Below are positions 1-8,245 of a DNA stretch of 64,000 bases, in pieces (the first letter of the stretch is position 1; every line of letters starts with the position of its first letter). Origin of the DNA: Anaeromicrobium sediminis (GTDB lineage: Bacteria; Bacillota; Clostridia; Peptostreptococcales; Thermotaleaceae). The stretch is taken from the NCBI RefSeq assembly GCF_002270055.1, contig NZ_NIBG01000015.1, positions 347-64,346 of the forward strand, written 5' to 3'. A program made the translations under genes and the position numbers. The notes beneath the pieces are model-generated. The model was not told the DNA's origin, did no database searches, and worked only from the letters and a program-made list of their open reading frames with translations.

Positions 1-137
1 AACATCAGAACATCTTATGCTGTAAACAATTGTGAATCTTCTATCGTGAATATAAGATCCATACTCCCTAGTCTGATAGTGACTTACCTTTGAAACGTTT
101 TGATTTATTGAACTGAAGTAGGTTCACATACCGCCGG
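1..137 (-). repeat. Copy A of a ~135-nt repeated element (leu/liv-associated)
   Basis: This segment matches 21498-21640 over nearly its whole length, with scattered substitutions. It is cut by the window edge at position 1. Read on the minus strand, it begins with a TGTGAACC block that can pair with GATTCACA about 95 nt later. In copy B the partner is GGTTCATA, so the pairing is kept by changed bases. It lies just beyond the terminator of the leu operon. Function is unknown; it may be a small RNA or a dispersed repeat. Confidence 0.6.
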
Positions 138-208
138 CTTAAATATAGTCAATCCATATGTCAACTTATCTTTTCAAGATTTATTAAAACGAATTGTATT
201 CACCAACC

Positions 209-246
209 AAAAGAAAGAACTAGCCCTCAAACTAATTCTTTCTTTA
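209..246 (-). terminator. Intrinsic terminator of the leu operon
   Basis: The arms AAAGAAAGAACTAG (210-223) and CTAATTCTTTCTTT (232-245) form a 14-bp hairpin with one mismatch or wobble. It lies directly after the leuB stop codon, and T-rich arms end the stem on the minus strand. Confidence 0.75.
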
Positions 247-250
247 TATA

Positions 251-1309
251 TTACTTTATTTCTTCTATTATTAAATCTGTCATTTCCCTTGTTCCCACTA
301 ACTTATTATTATCAGACATAATATCCCCAGTTCTATATCCCTTCTTAAGAACCTCTTTTACTGCCTCTTCAATTTTAGTTCCTTCCTTATATAGTCCCAA
401 AGAATTTTTCATCATCAAACATATGGATAATATGGTTCCTATAGGATTTGCTTTGTTTTCTCCTGCTATATCAGGAGCTGATCCATGGATAGGTTCATAA
501 AGACCTACTCCTTCTCCAAGGCTTGCCGATGGCAATACTCCTATGGAACCTACAATGGCACTGGCCTCATCTGATAATATATCTCCAAATATATTATTAG
601 TAAGAATCACATCAAAATTAGCTGGCTGTCTAACTAACTGCATAGCTCCATTATCTATATACATATGTTCTAACTCTACTTCTTTATAATCCTTAGCCAC
701 TTCCTCTACCACTTGCCTCCAAAGTTTAGAACTTTCAAGTACATTGGCTTTATCTATACTAGTTACCTTCTTATTTCTATTCATTGCCATATCGAAAGCA
801 GTTTTTGCAATTCTTCTTATTTCTTCTCTATTATATCTTTCCACATCATAGGCTTCATTTTCTTCTTTTCCCTTTTCCCCAAAATAAATTCCACCTGTTA
901 ATTCTCTTACTATACATATATCAATATTATCTTTTATAAGGCTACTTTTTAGTGGTGATGCTTCCTTTAATTCTTCAAATAATATGGCTGGCCTTATATT
1001 TGCATAGACCCCTAATGCTTTTCTTAATCCTAATAATCCAGCTTCTGGCCTTTCACTTCCCTTTAAATGATCCCATTTCGGCCCTCCAACAGCCCCTAAT
1101 AATACCGCATCACTTTTTATACACTTATCTATAGTTTCATTAGGTATGGGGCTGCCTAACTCATCTATAGCCTCTCCACCTAATAGAGCCCTATCTATAT
1201 TAAATTTATGTCCATATACTTCTTCTATTTTATTTAATACCCTAATACCCGAATCTATGATTTCAGGCCCTATACCATCTCCATATATAACACTTATATT
1301 AAATTCCAT
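251..1309 (-). CDS. leuB: 3-isopropylmalate dehydrogenase
   Basis: LeuB oxidises and decarboxylates 3-isopropylmalate to 2-oxoisocaproate with NAD+, the third step of leucine synthesis, in the cytosol. The protein is 352 aa, the normal family length. Visible motifs are the N-terminal GDGIGPE, the arginine-bearing substrate segment around [16 protein letters not shown], the catalytic Tyr in GGIYFGEKG and the NAD-binding [13 protein letters not shown]. An upstream in-frame ATG (1315) lies only 2 nt after the GGGGAG ribosome-binding site. The second ATG (1309) has proper spacing and is preferred. It is the last gene of leuACDB, with a terminator directly downstream. Confidence 0.97.
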   Translation of the reverse strand: MEFNISVIYGDGIGPEIIDSGIRVLNKIEEVYGHKFNIDRALLGGEAIDELGSPIPNETIDKCIKSDAVLLGAVGGPKWDHLKGSERPEAGLLGLRKALGVYANIRPAILFEELKEASPLKSSLIKDNIDICIVRELTGGIYFGEKGKEENEAYDVERYNREEIRRIAKTAFDMAMNRNKKVTSIDKANVLESSKLWRQVVEEVAKDYKEVELEHMYIDNGAMQLVRQPANFDVILTNNIFGDILSDEASAIVGSIGVLPSASLGEGVGLYEPIHGSAPDIAGENKANPIGTILSICLMMKNSLGLYKEGTKIEEAVKEVLKKGYRTGDIMSDNNKLVGTREMTDLIIEEIK

Positions 1310-1329
1310 AACCATTACTCCCCTTTTAT

Positions 1330-1818
1330 TTATCTCTTACTCTTTACATACTCTACAAGGCCACCTTGTTCTATAATTTCTTTTATAAACTCTGGGTACA
1401 CTTGCCCTTTATAAGTTTCTTCTTTAGTAACATTAAATATAGTTCCCTCTTGAAAATCTACTTCTATAGTATCGCCCCCATCTATTTTCTCAAAGGCTTC
1501 ATCGCACTCTAGTATAGGTAATCCTATATTAAATGAATTTCTATAGAATATTCGTGCAAAACTAGTGGCTATGACACAAGTTACTCCACAGGATTTTATG
1601 GCAAGGGGTGCATGTTCCCTAGAAGAACCACATCCAAAGTTTTTATTTGCCACTATAAAATCTCCTTTTTCAACCTTGGAGCTAAAATCCTTATCTATAT
1701 CTTCCATACAATGTTTTGCCAACTCCATTGGATCAGAAGTATTCAAATATCTAGCAGGTATAATTACATCCGTATCTATATTACTTCCATATTTAAAAAC
1801 TCTACCTCTATTACTCAT
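1330..1818 (-). CDS. leuD: 3-isopropylmalate dehydratase, small subunit
   Basis: LeuD is the swivelling small subunit that pairs with LeuC to isomerise 2- to 3-isopropylmalate. The protein is 162 aa and carries the family motif [11 protein letters not shown] and the N-terminal [12 protein letters not shown], typical of the short HacB/LeuD type found in clostridia and archaea. The first in-frame ATG (1824) abuts the GGGGGAA ribosome-binding site. The ATG at 1818 is 7 nt away and is preferred. The gene starts 12 nt after the leuC stop, so the two are probably translationally coupled. Confidence 0.96.
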   Translation of the reverse strand: MSNRGRVFKYGSNIDTDVIIPARYLNTSDPMELAKHCMEDIDKDFSSKVEKGDFIVANKNFGCGSSREHAPLAIKSCGVTCVIATSFARIFYRNSFNIGLPILECDEAFEKIDGGDTIEVDFQEGTIFNVTKEETYKGQVYPEFIKEIIEQGGLVEYVKSKR

Positions 1819-1830
1819 GATCATTTCCCC

Positions 1831-3090
1831 CTATATGTTTTCCGGATTATATATTTTTCCCATTATGGCTGATGCTGCTGCCACAGCTGGACTAGCTAAA
1901 TAAACTTCCGATTCCGTATGTCCCATTCTTCCTACAAAGTTTCTATTAGTAGTAGCTACAGCTCTCTCACCTTCAGCTAGTATTCCCATATGACCACCTA
2001 AACAAGGTCCACAAGTAGGTGTACTAACAAGGGCTCCACTTTCTATAAATATCTCCATTAACCCTTCCTTTATAGCTTGAAGATATATATTTTGAGTGGC
2101 AGGAAATACTATAGCCCTAATTCCTTTAGCTACTTTTCTTCCCTTAAATACTTTAGCCGCTTGCCTTAAATCTTCTATTCTTCCGTTAGTACAAGATCCA
2201 ATTACTACTTGATCTATCTTCACATCTCCAACTTCATCTATAGTACGTGTATTATCAGGAGAGTGTGGGAATGATACAGTAGGTCTTATATCCCCTAAAT
2301 CTATCTTATAAACCTCATCATAATAAGCATCCTCATCTGATTCATACACCTTAAATTCCTTTATTGAATGTTCTTTCATATAGTTCATAGTCTTTTCATC
2401 TACTATAAATATTCCGTTCTTTCCCCCTGCCTCAATGGCCATATTTGATATGGTAAACCTATCGTCCATGGATAATTCATTTATTCCCTCACCTACAAAT
2501 TCCATAGATTTATATCTAGCTCCATCTACACCGATCATACCTATAATGTGAAGAATTATATCCTTACCACTAACCCATTTAGTTGGTTTTCCCACAAGTT
2601 CAAACTTTATGGCACTAGGAACTTTAAACCAACACTTTCCTCTAGCCATTCCAGCTGCCATATCAGTACTTCCTACCCCTGTAGAAAAAGCACCTAAAGC
2701 ACCATAGGTGCAGGTATGCGAATCTGCTCCTATAACCACATCTCCTGCTACTACTAACCCCTTTTCTGGTAGCAAAGCATGTTCTATTCCCATTTCTCCT
2801 ACTTCAAAATAATTTTTTATTTCCTTATCATAAGCAAATTCCCTAACCATTTTACATTGCTGAGCTGCTTTTATATCCTTATTAGGAGTAAAATGATCTG
2901 GCACTATCACTACCTTATCCTTATGAAAAACTTCCTTTGCACCCATTTTTTCAAACTCTTTAATAGCAACAGGTGTAGTTATGTCATTTCCAAGTACTAT
3001 ATCTAAATTTGCTTCTATAAACTGCCCTGCTTTAACAGATTCTACCCCTGCATGATTAGCTAGTATTTTTTGTGTCATAGTCATTCCCAT
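1831..3090 (-). CDS. leuC: 3-isopropylmalate dehydratase, large subunit
   Basis: This is the aconitase-family large subunit carrying the [4Fe-4S] cluster that interconverts 2- and 3-isopropylmalate. The three cluster cysteines are visible in VIGSCTNG and TCGPCLGG, and [11 protein letters not shown] forms part of the active site. A longer reading frame begins at 3120 inside the leuA 3' end. The AAGGGGGA ribosome-binding site sits 7 nt before ATGGGAATGACTATG, so the start is 3090, giving 419 aa. That matches the homoaconitase/LeuC subfamily of about 420 aa. It is the second gene of leuACDB. Confidence 0.96.
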   Translation of the reverse strand: MGMTMTQKILANHAGVESVKAGQFIEANLDIVLGNDITTPVAIKEFEKMGAKEVFHKDKVVIVPDHFTPNKDIKAAQQCKMVREFAYDKEIKNYFEVGEMGIEHALLPEKGLVVAGDVVIGADSHTCTYGALGAFSTGVGSTDMAAGMARGKCWFKVPSAIKFELVGKPTKWVSGKDIILHIIGMIGVDGARYKSMEFVGEGINELSMDDRFTISNMAIEAGGKNGIFIVDEKTMNYMKEHSIKEFKVYESDEDAYYDEVYKIDLGDIRPTVSFPHSPDNTRTIDEVGDVKIDQVVIGSCTNGRIEDLRQAAKVFKGRKVAKGIRAIVFPATQNIYLQAIKEGLMEIFIESGALVSTPTCGPCLGGHMGILAEGERAVATTNRNFVGRMGHTESEVYLASPAVAAASAIMGKIYNPENI

Positions 3091-3103
3091 AATTAAATCC
3101 CCC

Positions 3104-4615
3104 TTAGTTTCTTTCTTCATAAACTAGTTTGTTCACTGCATTTATATATGCTTTAATACTAGCCTCTACCACATCCGTACTTATTCCTCTACCCGTAAAT
3201 ATATTTTCATTCTTTTTAAGCTTTACTATGGCTTCACCCTGAGCATCCTTTCCTTCTGTAACAGAATGTAGATTATAATCTTCTAATGTAGCCTTTGTAT
3301 TTACTATTTTTTCTATTGCCTTAAAGGCAGCATCTATTGGTCCATCTCCATCAGATATATCTCCTATATTTTTATCTTCAAAGTTTAAAGTTACACTAGC
3401 AGTAGAAGTTATAGTGTTTCCACTATTAGTAACAAATTTGTGTAATTCATAAACGTTTGGAATATGTGTTACTCTTTTTGATACAATAGCTTCAATATCT
3501 CCATCGTAAACATTCTTTTTCTTATCCGCTAATTTCTTAAATTCTTCAAAGGCTTCTTTTACCTCATTATCACTTAATTCATATCCTAAAGTCTTTAATC
3601 TATCTATAAAAGCATGTCGCCCAGAGTGTTTTCCTAAAACCATTTTATTAGTGTTAAGACCTACCGATTCAGGAGTCATGATCTCATAGGTACTCCTTTC
3701 TTCTAATACTCCATGTTGATGGATTCCCGATTCATGGGCAAAGGCATTTTCTCCAACTATAGCCTTATTAGGCTGTACTTCCACCCCTGTAATATTAGTT
3801 AAAAGCCTACTAGTTTTCATAATTTCCTTCGTATTTATACCTGTTCCATATTTTAAAATGTCTTTTCTAGTATTTATGGCCATTACAATTTCTTCTAAGG
3901 CTGCATTACCAGCACGTTCTCCAATACCATTTACAGTACACTCTATCTGAGTGGCTCCAGCCCTCATGGCAGCTATACTGTTGGCAACAGCTAAACCTAG
4001 GTCATTGTGACAGTGTACAGATATATCTATTTTATGAATACTTGGTGTATTCTCTTTTATCCTAGTTAAAAAATTATAATATTCGTCTGGAGTAGTGTAA
4101 CCTACTGTATCAGGAATGTTTATTACAGTAGCTCCAGCTTTTATTACTTTTTCAAATATTTCTGCTAAAAATAGTGGATTACTTCTTGTGGCATCTTCGG
4201 CAGAAAATTCAATATCTTCGCAATATTTCTTCGCATATTTCACCATATTCACGGCATCTTCTATTACCTCTTCTGGTGTCTTTTTCAATTTATATTTCAT
4301 ATGAATAGGCGATGTGGCTATGAAAGTATGAATTCTTGGTCGTTTAGCATCCTTGACGGCTTCCCATGCACAATCAATATCCTTTGGTAAAGCCCTTGCT
4401 AAACTTGCTACTATGGGAGTACTAACGTTTTTAGCTATTGCATTTACTGATTTAAAATCTCCCTTTGATGCAATTGCAAATCCTGCTTCTATAATATCTA
4501 CACCTAATCGCTCTAGTTGTTTTGCCATTTCTATTTTTTCATAAATGTTCATACTACATCCTGGAGATTGTTCTCCATCTCTTAATGTGGTATCGAATAT
4601 CTTAATATTTTTCAT
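3104..4615 (-). CDS. leuA: 2-isopropylmalate synthase
   Basis: LeuA condenses acetyl-CoA with 2-oxoisovalerate, the committed step of leucine synthesis. The 503-aa protein begins with the DRE-TIM motif [12 protein letters not shown]. It has the metal-binding HCHNDLGLA near residue 200 and a complete C-terminal LeuA allosteric domain (from about residue 375), so leucine feedback is expected. The frame is open to 4636, but the GAGGAGAGG ribosome-binding site lies inside it. The start used is the next ATG (4615, MKNIKIF). It is the first gene of leuACDB, downstream of a leucine T-box and one copy of the structured repeat. The stop codon lies 13 nt before the leuC start. Confidence 0.97.
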   Translation of the reverse strand: MKNIKIFDTTLRDGEQSPGCSMNIYEKIEMAKQLERLGVDIIEAGFAIASKGDFKSVNAIAKNVSTPIVASLARALPKDIDCAWEAVKDAKRPRIHTFIATSPIHMKYKLKKTPEEVIEDAVNMVKYAKKYCEDIEFSAEDATRSNPLFLAEIFEKVIKAGATVINIPDTVGYTTPDEYYNFLTRIKENTPSIHKIDISVHCHNDLGLAVANSIAAMRAGATQIECTVNGIGERAGNAALEEIVMAINTRKDILKYGTGINTKEIMKTSRLLTNITGVEVQPNKAIVGENAFAHESGIHQHGVLEERSTYEIMTPESVGLNTNKMVLGKHSGRHAFIDRLKTLGYELSDNEVKEAFEEFKKLADKKKNVYDGDIEAIVSKRVTHIPNVYELHKFVTNSGNTITSTASVTLNFEDKNIGDISDGDGPIDAAFKAIEKIVNTKATLEDYNLHSVTEGKDAQGEAIVKLKKNENIFTGRGISTDVVEASIKAYINAVNKLVYEERN

Positions 4616-4721
4616 AACAATCCTCTCCTCAAACATATTTATTTTATTTTAAAGTTAGCTAGACTTTAAAATATAAAGAGAGTTTATAAGCGCTTACAAA
4701 CAATTTTTATTTAAATTAAAA

Positions 4722-4860
4722 AATGAAAAAGTCATACTTCGTATGATTCGTTATGGAACCCTATGGTTCCCGCAGGCGTCTGCTCTCACAAGCTGAACAC
4801 CCTCCTTTAAAGAGACAGGGGAATTCTTCCCCCACACCCCCTTAATTTTTTTACTTATCT
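4722..4860 (-). repeat. Structured repeat family, copy 1 (in the leu leader)
   Basis: This is the first of four copies of a ~135-nt element, on the minus strand between the leucine T-box terminator and leuA. Hairpins on the minus strand, in order: GGGGAAGAATTCCCC (4832-4818), a CTTT/AAAG stem, GCTT-GTGA-GAGC, GCAG-ACGC-CTGC, GGAACC...GGTTCC (4770-4755) and TCATAC-GAA-GTATGA (4746-4732) followed by a T-run. The last stem has T-A closing where other copies have G-C. Its third segment holds two small hairpins instead of one. Being co-directional with leuA, it is probably part of the leu transcript. Confidence 0.75.
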
Positions 4861-4893
4861 AGAGTTTTTAAAAATTTATAATTTCCTAGAAAG

Positions 4894-5142
4894 TAAAAAA
4901 ACCCGTCCTTAATAAAAAATAAGGACGAGTTAACCCGCGGTACCACCTTAAATTGCCCATAAGGGCCCCTTAGTAGAATAATTTATCAAACCCTTTAACG
5001 GGGGTTATTCGTTTATCTCCTACTTTAGTTCAGAGATCCAGCTTAGGAGTGAGTAGTATCTTTTTAGGGTATCGGTTCACAGCACCACCGACTCTCTGAA
5101 ACTCCTTTTAAAAAATACGCTCTCCGTCATAGCCTTTCATGT
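4894..5142 (-). promoter_or_regulatory. Leucine T-box leader of leuACDB
   Basis: Minus-strand leader with the canonical T-box AGGTGGTACCGCGG (4948-4935) and Stem I landmarks AGAGAGTCGGTGG and GTGAACCGAT. The terminator hairpin has arms TAAGGACGAGTT and ACCCGTCCTTA (4901-4931 on plus) and a run of seven T. The triplet at the specifier position is CTC (5053-5051) followed by A, a leucine codon. Uncharged tRNA-Leu should therefore stabilise the antiterminator and allow leuACDB transcription. The codon call comes from alignment to the general T-box layout. Confidence 0.93.
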
Positions 5143-5165
5143 AACATTTAAATATATTGTTTTAT

Positions 5166-5193
5166 ATTTTATCAATTTTTTTTAGTATGTCAA
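5166..5193 (-). promoter_or_regulatory. Promoter of the leu operon
   Basis: On the minus strand, TTGACA (5193-5188) is followed after 16 nt by TAAAAT (5171-5166), about 25-30 nt before the start of the T-box leader. Confidence 0.7.
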
Positions 5194-5250
5194 TAGGTTT
5201 TTTAATATTTTTTTAAATTTTTAGATAAATTGAAAAAGTCAAAAAAAACA

Positions 5251-5417
5251 TTGCATAATTTAAAAAACTGTGATAAATTAATATACATAATCTAGTCCGT
5301 ACTCCTAGTACATCTGTTTTTTAAAAAGTGCAATCTTTTTAATCTACAAACTATTTTATTTGGGTGACAACGCAGAAAAAATCTCTCTTTTGTGAAGAAG
5401 GAGGGATTTTTTCGTTT
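5251..5417 (+). promoter_or_regulatory. Decayed T-box leader with its own promoter (remnant)
   Basis: TTGCAT (5251-5256), a 17-nt spacer and TAAATT (5274-5279) are identical to the boxes and spacing of the functional serine T-box promoter 378 nt downstream. After about 80 nt comes GGGTGACAACGCAG (5362-5375), a degraded T-box core. A terminator-like hairpin follows (AAAAAATCTCTC with GGAGGGATTTTTT, 5376-5417). Stem I and the specifier loop are missing. It looks like a tandem duplicate of the serine leader with an internal deletion. Confidence 0.7.
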
Positions 5418-5628
5418 TTGAAAAAACAATAATCTTTTTCATATTACTTGCATATATTATTTAATAAGCTTTATTTTCTTTACAACTTCCTATGTATAAT
5501 TATTCAGATTTAAGGAAATTCTTCTTCATGTTTTTAAATAAATTTCTTTAACTTTTATGTTTAATTTCACTATTGTATTTATATTAAGCACAATATAGTG
5601 AATATAGAAAAAAAATCAAAAAAACTTA

Positions 5629-5657
5629 TTGCATTATGATTTTATATGTGTTAAATT
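5629..5657 (+). promoter_or_regulatory. Promoter of the serine T-box operon
   Basis: TTGCAT (5629-5634), a 17-nt spacer and TAAATT (5652-5657), about 60-70 nt before Stem I of the serine T-box. The boxes and spacing repeat exactly those at 5251-5279. Confidence 0.65.
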
Positions 5658-5714
5658 ATTAAACATAAATTTAGTTCGCATTTCCAACACAAGTGTTTTT
5701 TAATAAAGACTATG

Positions 5715-5945
5715 AAGGGAAATAGTAAGTAACCTTGTATCTTCAGAGAGTCGGTAGTTGGTGAAAACCGATGTTACATTTTACTGAATCCATCCCAGAG
5801 TTATAAAACTGAAATTAATAGTAGGTTTTATCGGTAGCCACCGTTACATGGCAATTGAGAGGATCAATTATTTTAATTGATTAATCAGGGTGGCAACGCG
5901 GAAACTTTCGTCCCTATATATGAGGGAGTGAAGGTTTTTTTTATT
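5715..5945 (+). promoter_or_regulatory. Serine T-box leader of the aminotransferase-serA operon
   Basis: The leader has Stem I elements AGAGAGTCGGTAG and GGTGAAAACCGATG, the T-box AGGGTGGCAACGCGG (5887-5901) and a terminator (5903-5943) ending in a T-run. The specifier position in CTGAATCCATCCC reads TCC (5789-5791) followed by A, a serine codon. This fits control by uncharged tRNA-Ser and supports a serine-synthesis role for the two genes downstream. Confidence 0.93.
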
Positions 5946-6025
5946 GCTTTTATTAATTCACAGGAAGTCTTGACTGAAATTTTACGTTTATTTTTCACAA
6001 TATTCTGAATAGGAGGTTCGAAATT

Positions 6026-7084
6026 ATGAAATTATTTATTCCAGGACCTGTGACGGTGAAGGAAGATGTTTTAAATCAAATGGCCACAGCCTTAATAGGA
6101 CATAGGACACAAGATGCTTCTCAGTTACAGGAAAGTATAACTAGAAAGCTTCAAAAGTTAATGTATACAAAAAATGAAATATTATTATCTACCACATCAG
6201 GAAGTGGTCTTATGGAAGGAACTATTAGAAGTCTAACTAAGAAAAAAGCTGCTGTATTTTCCATTGGTGCCTTTGGCGATAGATGGTTTAAGATGGCAAA
6301 GGTTAACAATATAGAAGCAGATAAGTTTTCTGTACCTATGGGTGAAGCTACTACTCCAAAGATGGTGGAGGATGCTTTAAAAACAGGTGAATATGATTTA
6401 GTTACTATAACTCATAATGAAACATCTACAGGAGTTATGAATCCCATATATGAGATTAGTGAAATTGTAAAAAAATATCCCGACGTTATCTTTTGTGTAG
6501 ACGCAGTCAGTTCATTAGGTGGAGTTAAAATCCCTGTAGATGAATTAGGCATTGATGTATGTATCACATCAACTCAAAAGTGTTTAGGTCTACCACCAGG
6601 TCTTGCTATTTGTTCTATCTCTGATAAAGGAATAAATCGTGCCAAAGGAATTGGACCTAGGGGTATGTATTTAGATTTACTTAGTATCTATGAATACTTA
6701 AAGAAAAAACACTATCAATACCCATCAACCCCTAATCTATCTCTTATGTTTGCCCTAGATTATCAACTAGGTAAAATATTGGATGAAGGATTAGAAAATA
6801 GATTTAATAGACATTTAGAAATGGCAAACTACGTTAGAGATTGGGCTAAAGAGAATTTTGACCTATTTGCAGATGAAAATCATTTATCTAATACACTTAC
6901 TACTATTAAGAACACTAAGGAAATTAGTATAAAGGATTTAAATAAAAAATTAGAAACTAGAGGTTTCCTAATCTCAAATGGTTATGGAGATTTAAAAGAA
7001 AAGACCTTTAGAATAGCCCATATGGCTGATACTACCCTAGATGAAGTTAAAGAATTATTAAATGTTATTGAAGAATTTTTATAA
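6026..7084 (+). CDS. Class V aminotransferase, probable phosphoserine aminotransferase
   Basis: This 352-aa fold-type I PLP enzyme belongs to the alanine-glyoxylate/serine-pyruvate aminotransferase family (aminotransferase class V), not the classical SerC family. The PLP lysine is in STQKCLGLPPG near residue 190, the PLP-binding Asp is in FCVDAVSSLGG, and the N-terminal FIPGPVTV is typical. It sits under a serine T-box and 12 nt before serA. I therefore infer that it converts 3-phosphohydroxypyruvate plus glutamate to phosphoserine. Homologs of this type serve serine synthesis in methanogens and some clostridia. A serine-glyoxylate role cannot be excluded. The start is set by AGGAGG 8-9 nt upstream. 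Confidence 0.85.
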   Translation: MKLFIPGPVTVKEDVLNQMATALIGHRTQDASQLQESITRKLQKLMYTKNEILLSTTSGSGLMEGTIRSLTKKKAAVFSIGAFGDRWFKMAKVNNIEADKFSVPMGEATTPKMVEDALKTGEYDLVTITHNETSTGVMNPIYEISEIVKKYPDVIFCVDAVSSLGGVKIPVDELGIDVCITSTQKCLGLPPGLAICSISDKGINRAKGIGPRGMYLDLLSIYEYLKKKHYQYPSTPNLSLMFALDYQLGKILDEGLENRFNRHLEMANYVRDWAKENFDLFADENHLSNTLTTIKNTKEISIKDLNKKLETRGFLISNGYGDLKEKTFRIAHMADTTLDEVKELLNVIEEFL

Positions 7085-7096
7085 GGAGGTATTTTT

Positions 7097-8005
7097 ATGA
7101 ATATATTAATAAACGATGGCGCCCATAAGGACACTATAACCACATTAAAGGAAAAGGGATTTAATGTTATTGATAAGCATTTTAATAAAGAAGAATTAAA
7201 AGAAAAAATTAAAGAAGTGGATGTTTTAATAGTAAGGTCTAAAACAAAGGTTACTAAGAATTTAATAGACGAAGCATTAAAGACTAGGAATTTAAAGTTA
7301 ATATTAAGAGCTGGTGTTGGCCTTGATAATATAGATTTAAACTATGCTAAGGAAAATGGCATAGAAGTTCATAACACCCCCCTAGCAAGTAGCAGATCTG
7401 TAGCTGAATTGACTATAGGTCATATAATGTCTCTAGCAAGACATGTACACATTTCTAACGTGACTATGAGAGAGGGTAAATGGAATAAAAAGGATTATAA
7501 AGGATTCGAAGTCTTTGGTAAAACCTTAGGAATCATAGGTTTTGGTAATATTGGTAGACAAACGGCCACAATTGCTCAAGCCCTTGGTATGAATGTGATT
7601 TACACAGATAAACTTGGTAAAAGGGATGATTGCCCTGACTTTAAATTTGTTCAATTTAATGAATTACTAAGACAATCAGATTTCATAACTCTACATGTTC
7701 CCTTTATAAAAGACGAAGGTTATGTAATTTCTCATAATGAATTTAAGCAAATGAAAGATGGAGTATTCATAATAAATGTGGCTAGAGGTGGTGTAGTTTC
7801 TGAAGAAGCCCTTTTGAGAGCATTGAATGAAGGAAAAGTAGCCGGAGCTGGTATAGATGTATTTGAAGAAGAACCTACTAGAAATGAGGACCTTATTAAC
7901 CATAACAAAGTATGTATAACACCTCACATAGGAGCATCTACTGCTGAAGCACAAGAAAGAATCGGTATGGAATTAGTAGATAAAATAGTTAATTTCAAAA
8001 TGTAG
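7097..8005 (+). CDS. serA: D-3-phosphoglycerate dehydrogenase, short form
   Basis: SerA oxidises 3-phosphoglycerate to 3-phosphohydroxypyruvate with NAD+, the first step of serine synthesis. At 302 aa it holds only the catalytic core. The Rossmann motif is LGIIGFGNIGRQ (around residues 145-156), the signature VFIINVARGGVV, and the catalytic His is in TPHIGASTAEAQ. It lacks the C-terminal ACT/ASB domains of long SerA proteins, so serine feedback through ACT is not expected. Control probably rests on the T-box. It follows the aminotransferase by 12 nt with AAGGAGG as ribosome-binding site. Confidence 0.94.
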   Translation: MNILINDGAHKDTITTLKEKGFNVIDKHFNKEELKEKIKEVDVLIVRSKTKVTKNLIDEALKTRNLKLILRAGVGLDNIDLNYAKENGIEVHNTPLASSRSVAELTIGHIMSLARHVHISNVTMREGKWNKKDYKGFEVFGKTLGIIGFGNIGRQTATIAQALGMNVIYTDKLGKRDDCPDFKFVQFNELLRQSDFITLHVPFIKDEGYVISHNEFKQMKDGVFIINVARGGVVSEEALLRALNEGKVAGAGIDVFEEEPTRNEDLINHNKVCITPHIGASTAEAQERIGMELVDKIVNFKM

Positions 8006-8018
8006 TGAGGAAATATAA

Positions 8019-8207
8019 ATGATAAATAAAAATTTAGATAATATGATGGATAAAAAAATACTAGTACAAAATACTAAACCCTCTCTCTATCTTTACCGGC
8101 AAGTAATGAGCAATAGAGTACAAATAAGTATTGTAACTTGTACTAGCATAAAGGAATAATTAAATAATATCATAAAAAAGCATGAATATACCATATTAAA
8201 GGGTTAA
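8019..8207 (+). pseudogene. Remnant of a DUF1015 family gene
   Basis: Starting at ATG 8019, the frame encodes a 46-residue stretch including KPSLYLYRQVMSNRVQ, then a TAA (8157). In the same frame it continues as LNNIIKKHEYT up to 8207. From memory of the family, these match consecutive conserved N-terminal segments of DUF1015 proteins (CLYIYRQ..GRVQTG.V.CVS, then NN.IKKHE.TR). DUF1015 genes usually encode about 400 aa and commonly follow serA in clostridial serine operons. The remnant lacks both ends and is interrupted, so it is a decayed third cistron of this operon. Confidence 0.8.
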
Positions 8208-8245
8208 AAGTTTAGTAAAACGATTAACCCTTTAATAAAAAGTTT
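8195..8245. terminator. Bidirectional terminator between serA and the chemoreceptor gene
   Basis: ATTAAAGGGTTAA (8195-8207) and TTAACCCTTTAAT (8224-8236) form a perfect 13-bp stem with a 16-nt loop. A T-rich tract follows on the plus strand. On the minus strand it lies just after the chemoreceptor stop codon. Confidence 0.75.

Noticed and set aside
1-137. 6S RNA or another housekeeping RNA for the leu/liv repeat
   Set aside because: Size and long-range pairing would allow it, but no conserved 6S features could be recognised and two copies exist, so it is left as unknown.
952-1134. Plus-strand open frame inside leuB
   Set aside because: Shadow frame opposite a confident gene, without a ribosome-binding site. 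The same holds for other antisense frames such as those within mcp, nifJ, gyrA and mnmE.
8061-8146. Nested inverted repeats after serA as a possible riboswitch
   Set aside because: The segment is better explained as the DUF1015 gene remnant. No known riboswitch core was visible, and the pairing may be incidental.
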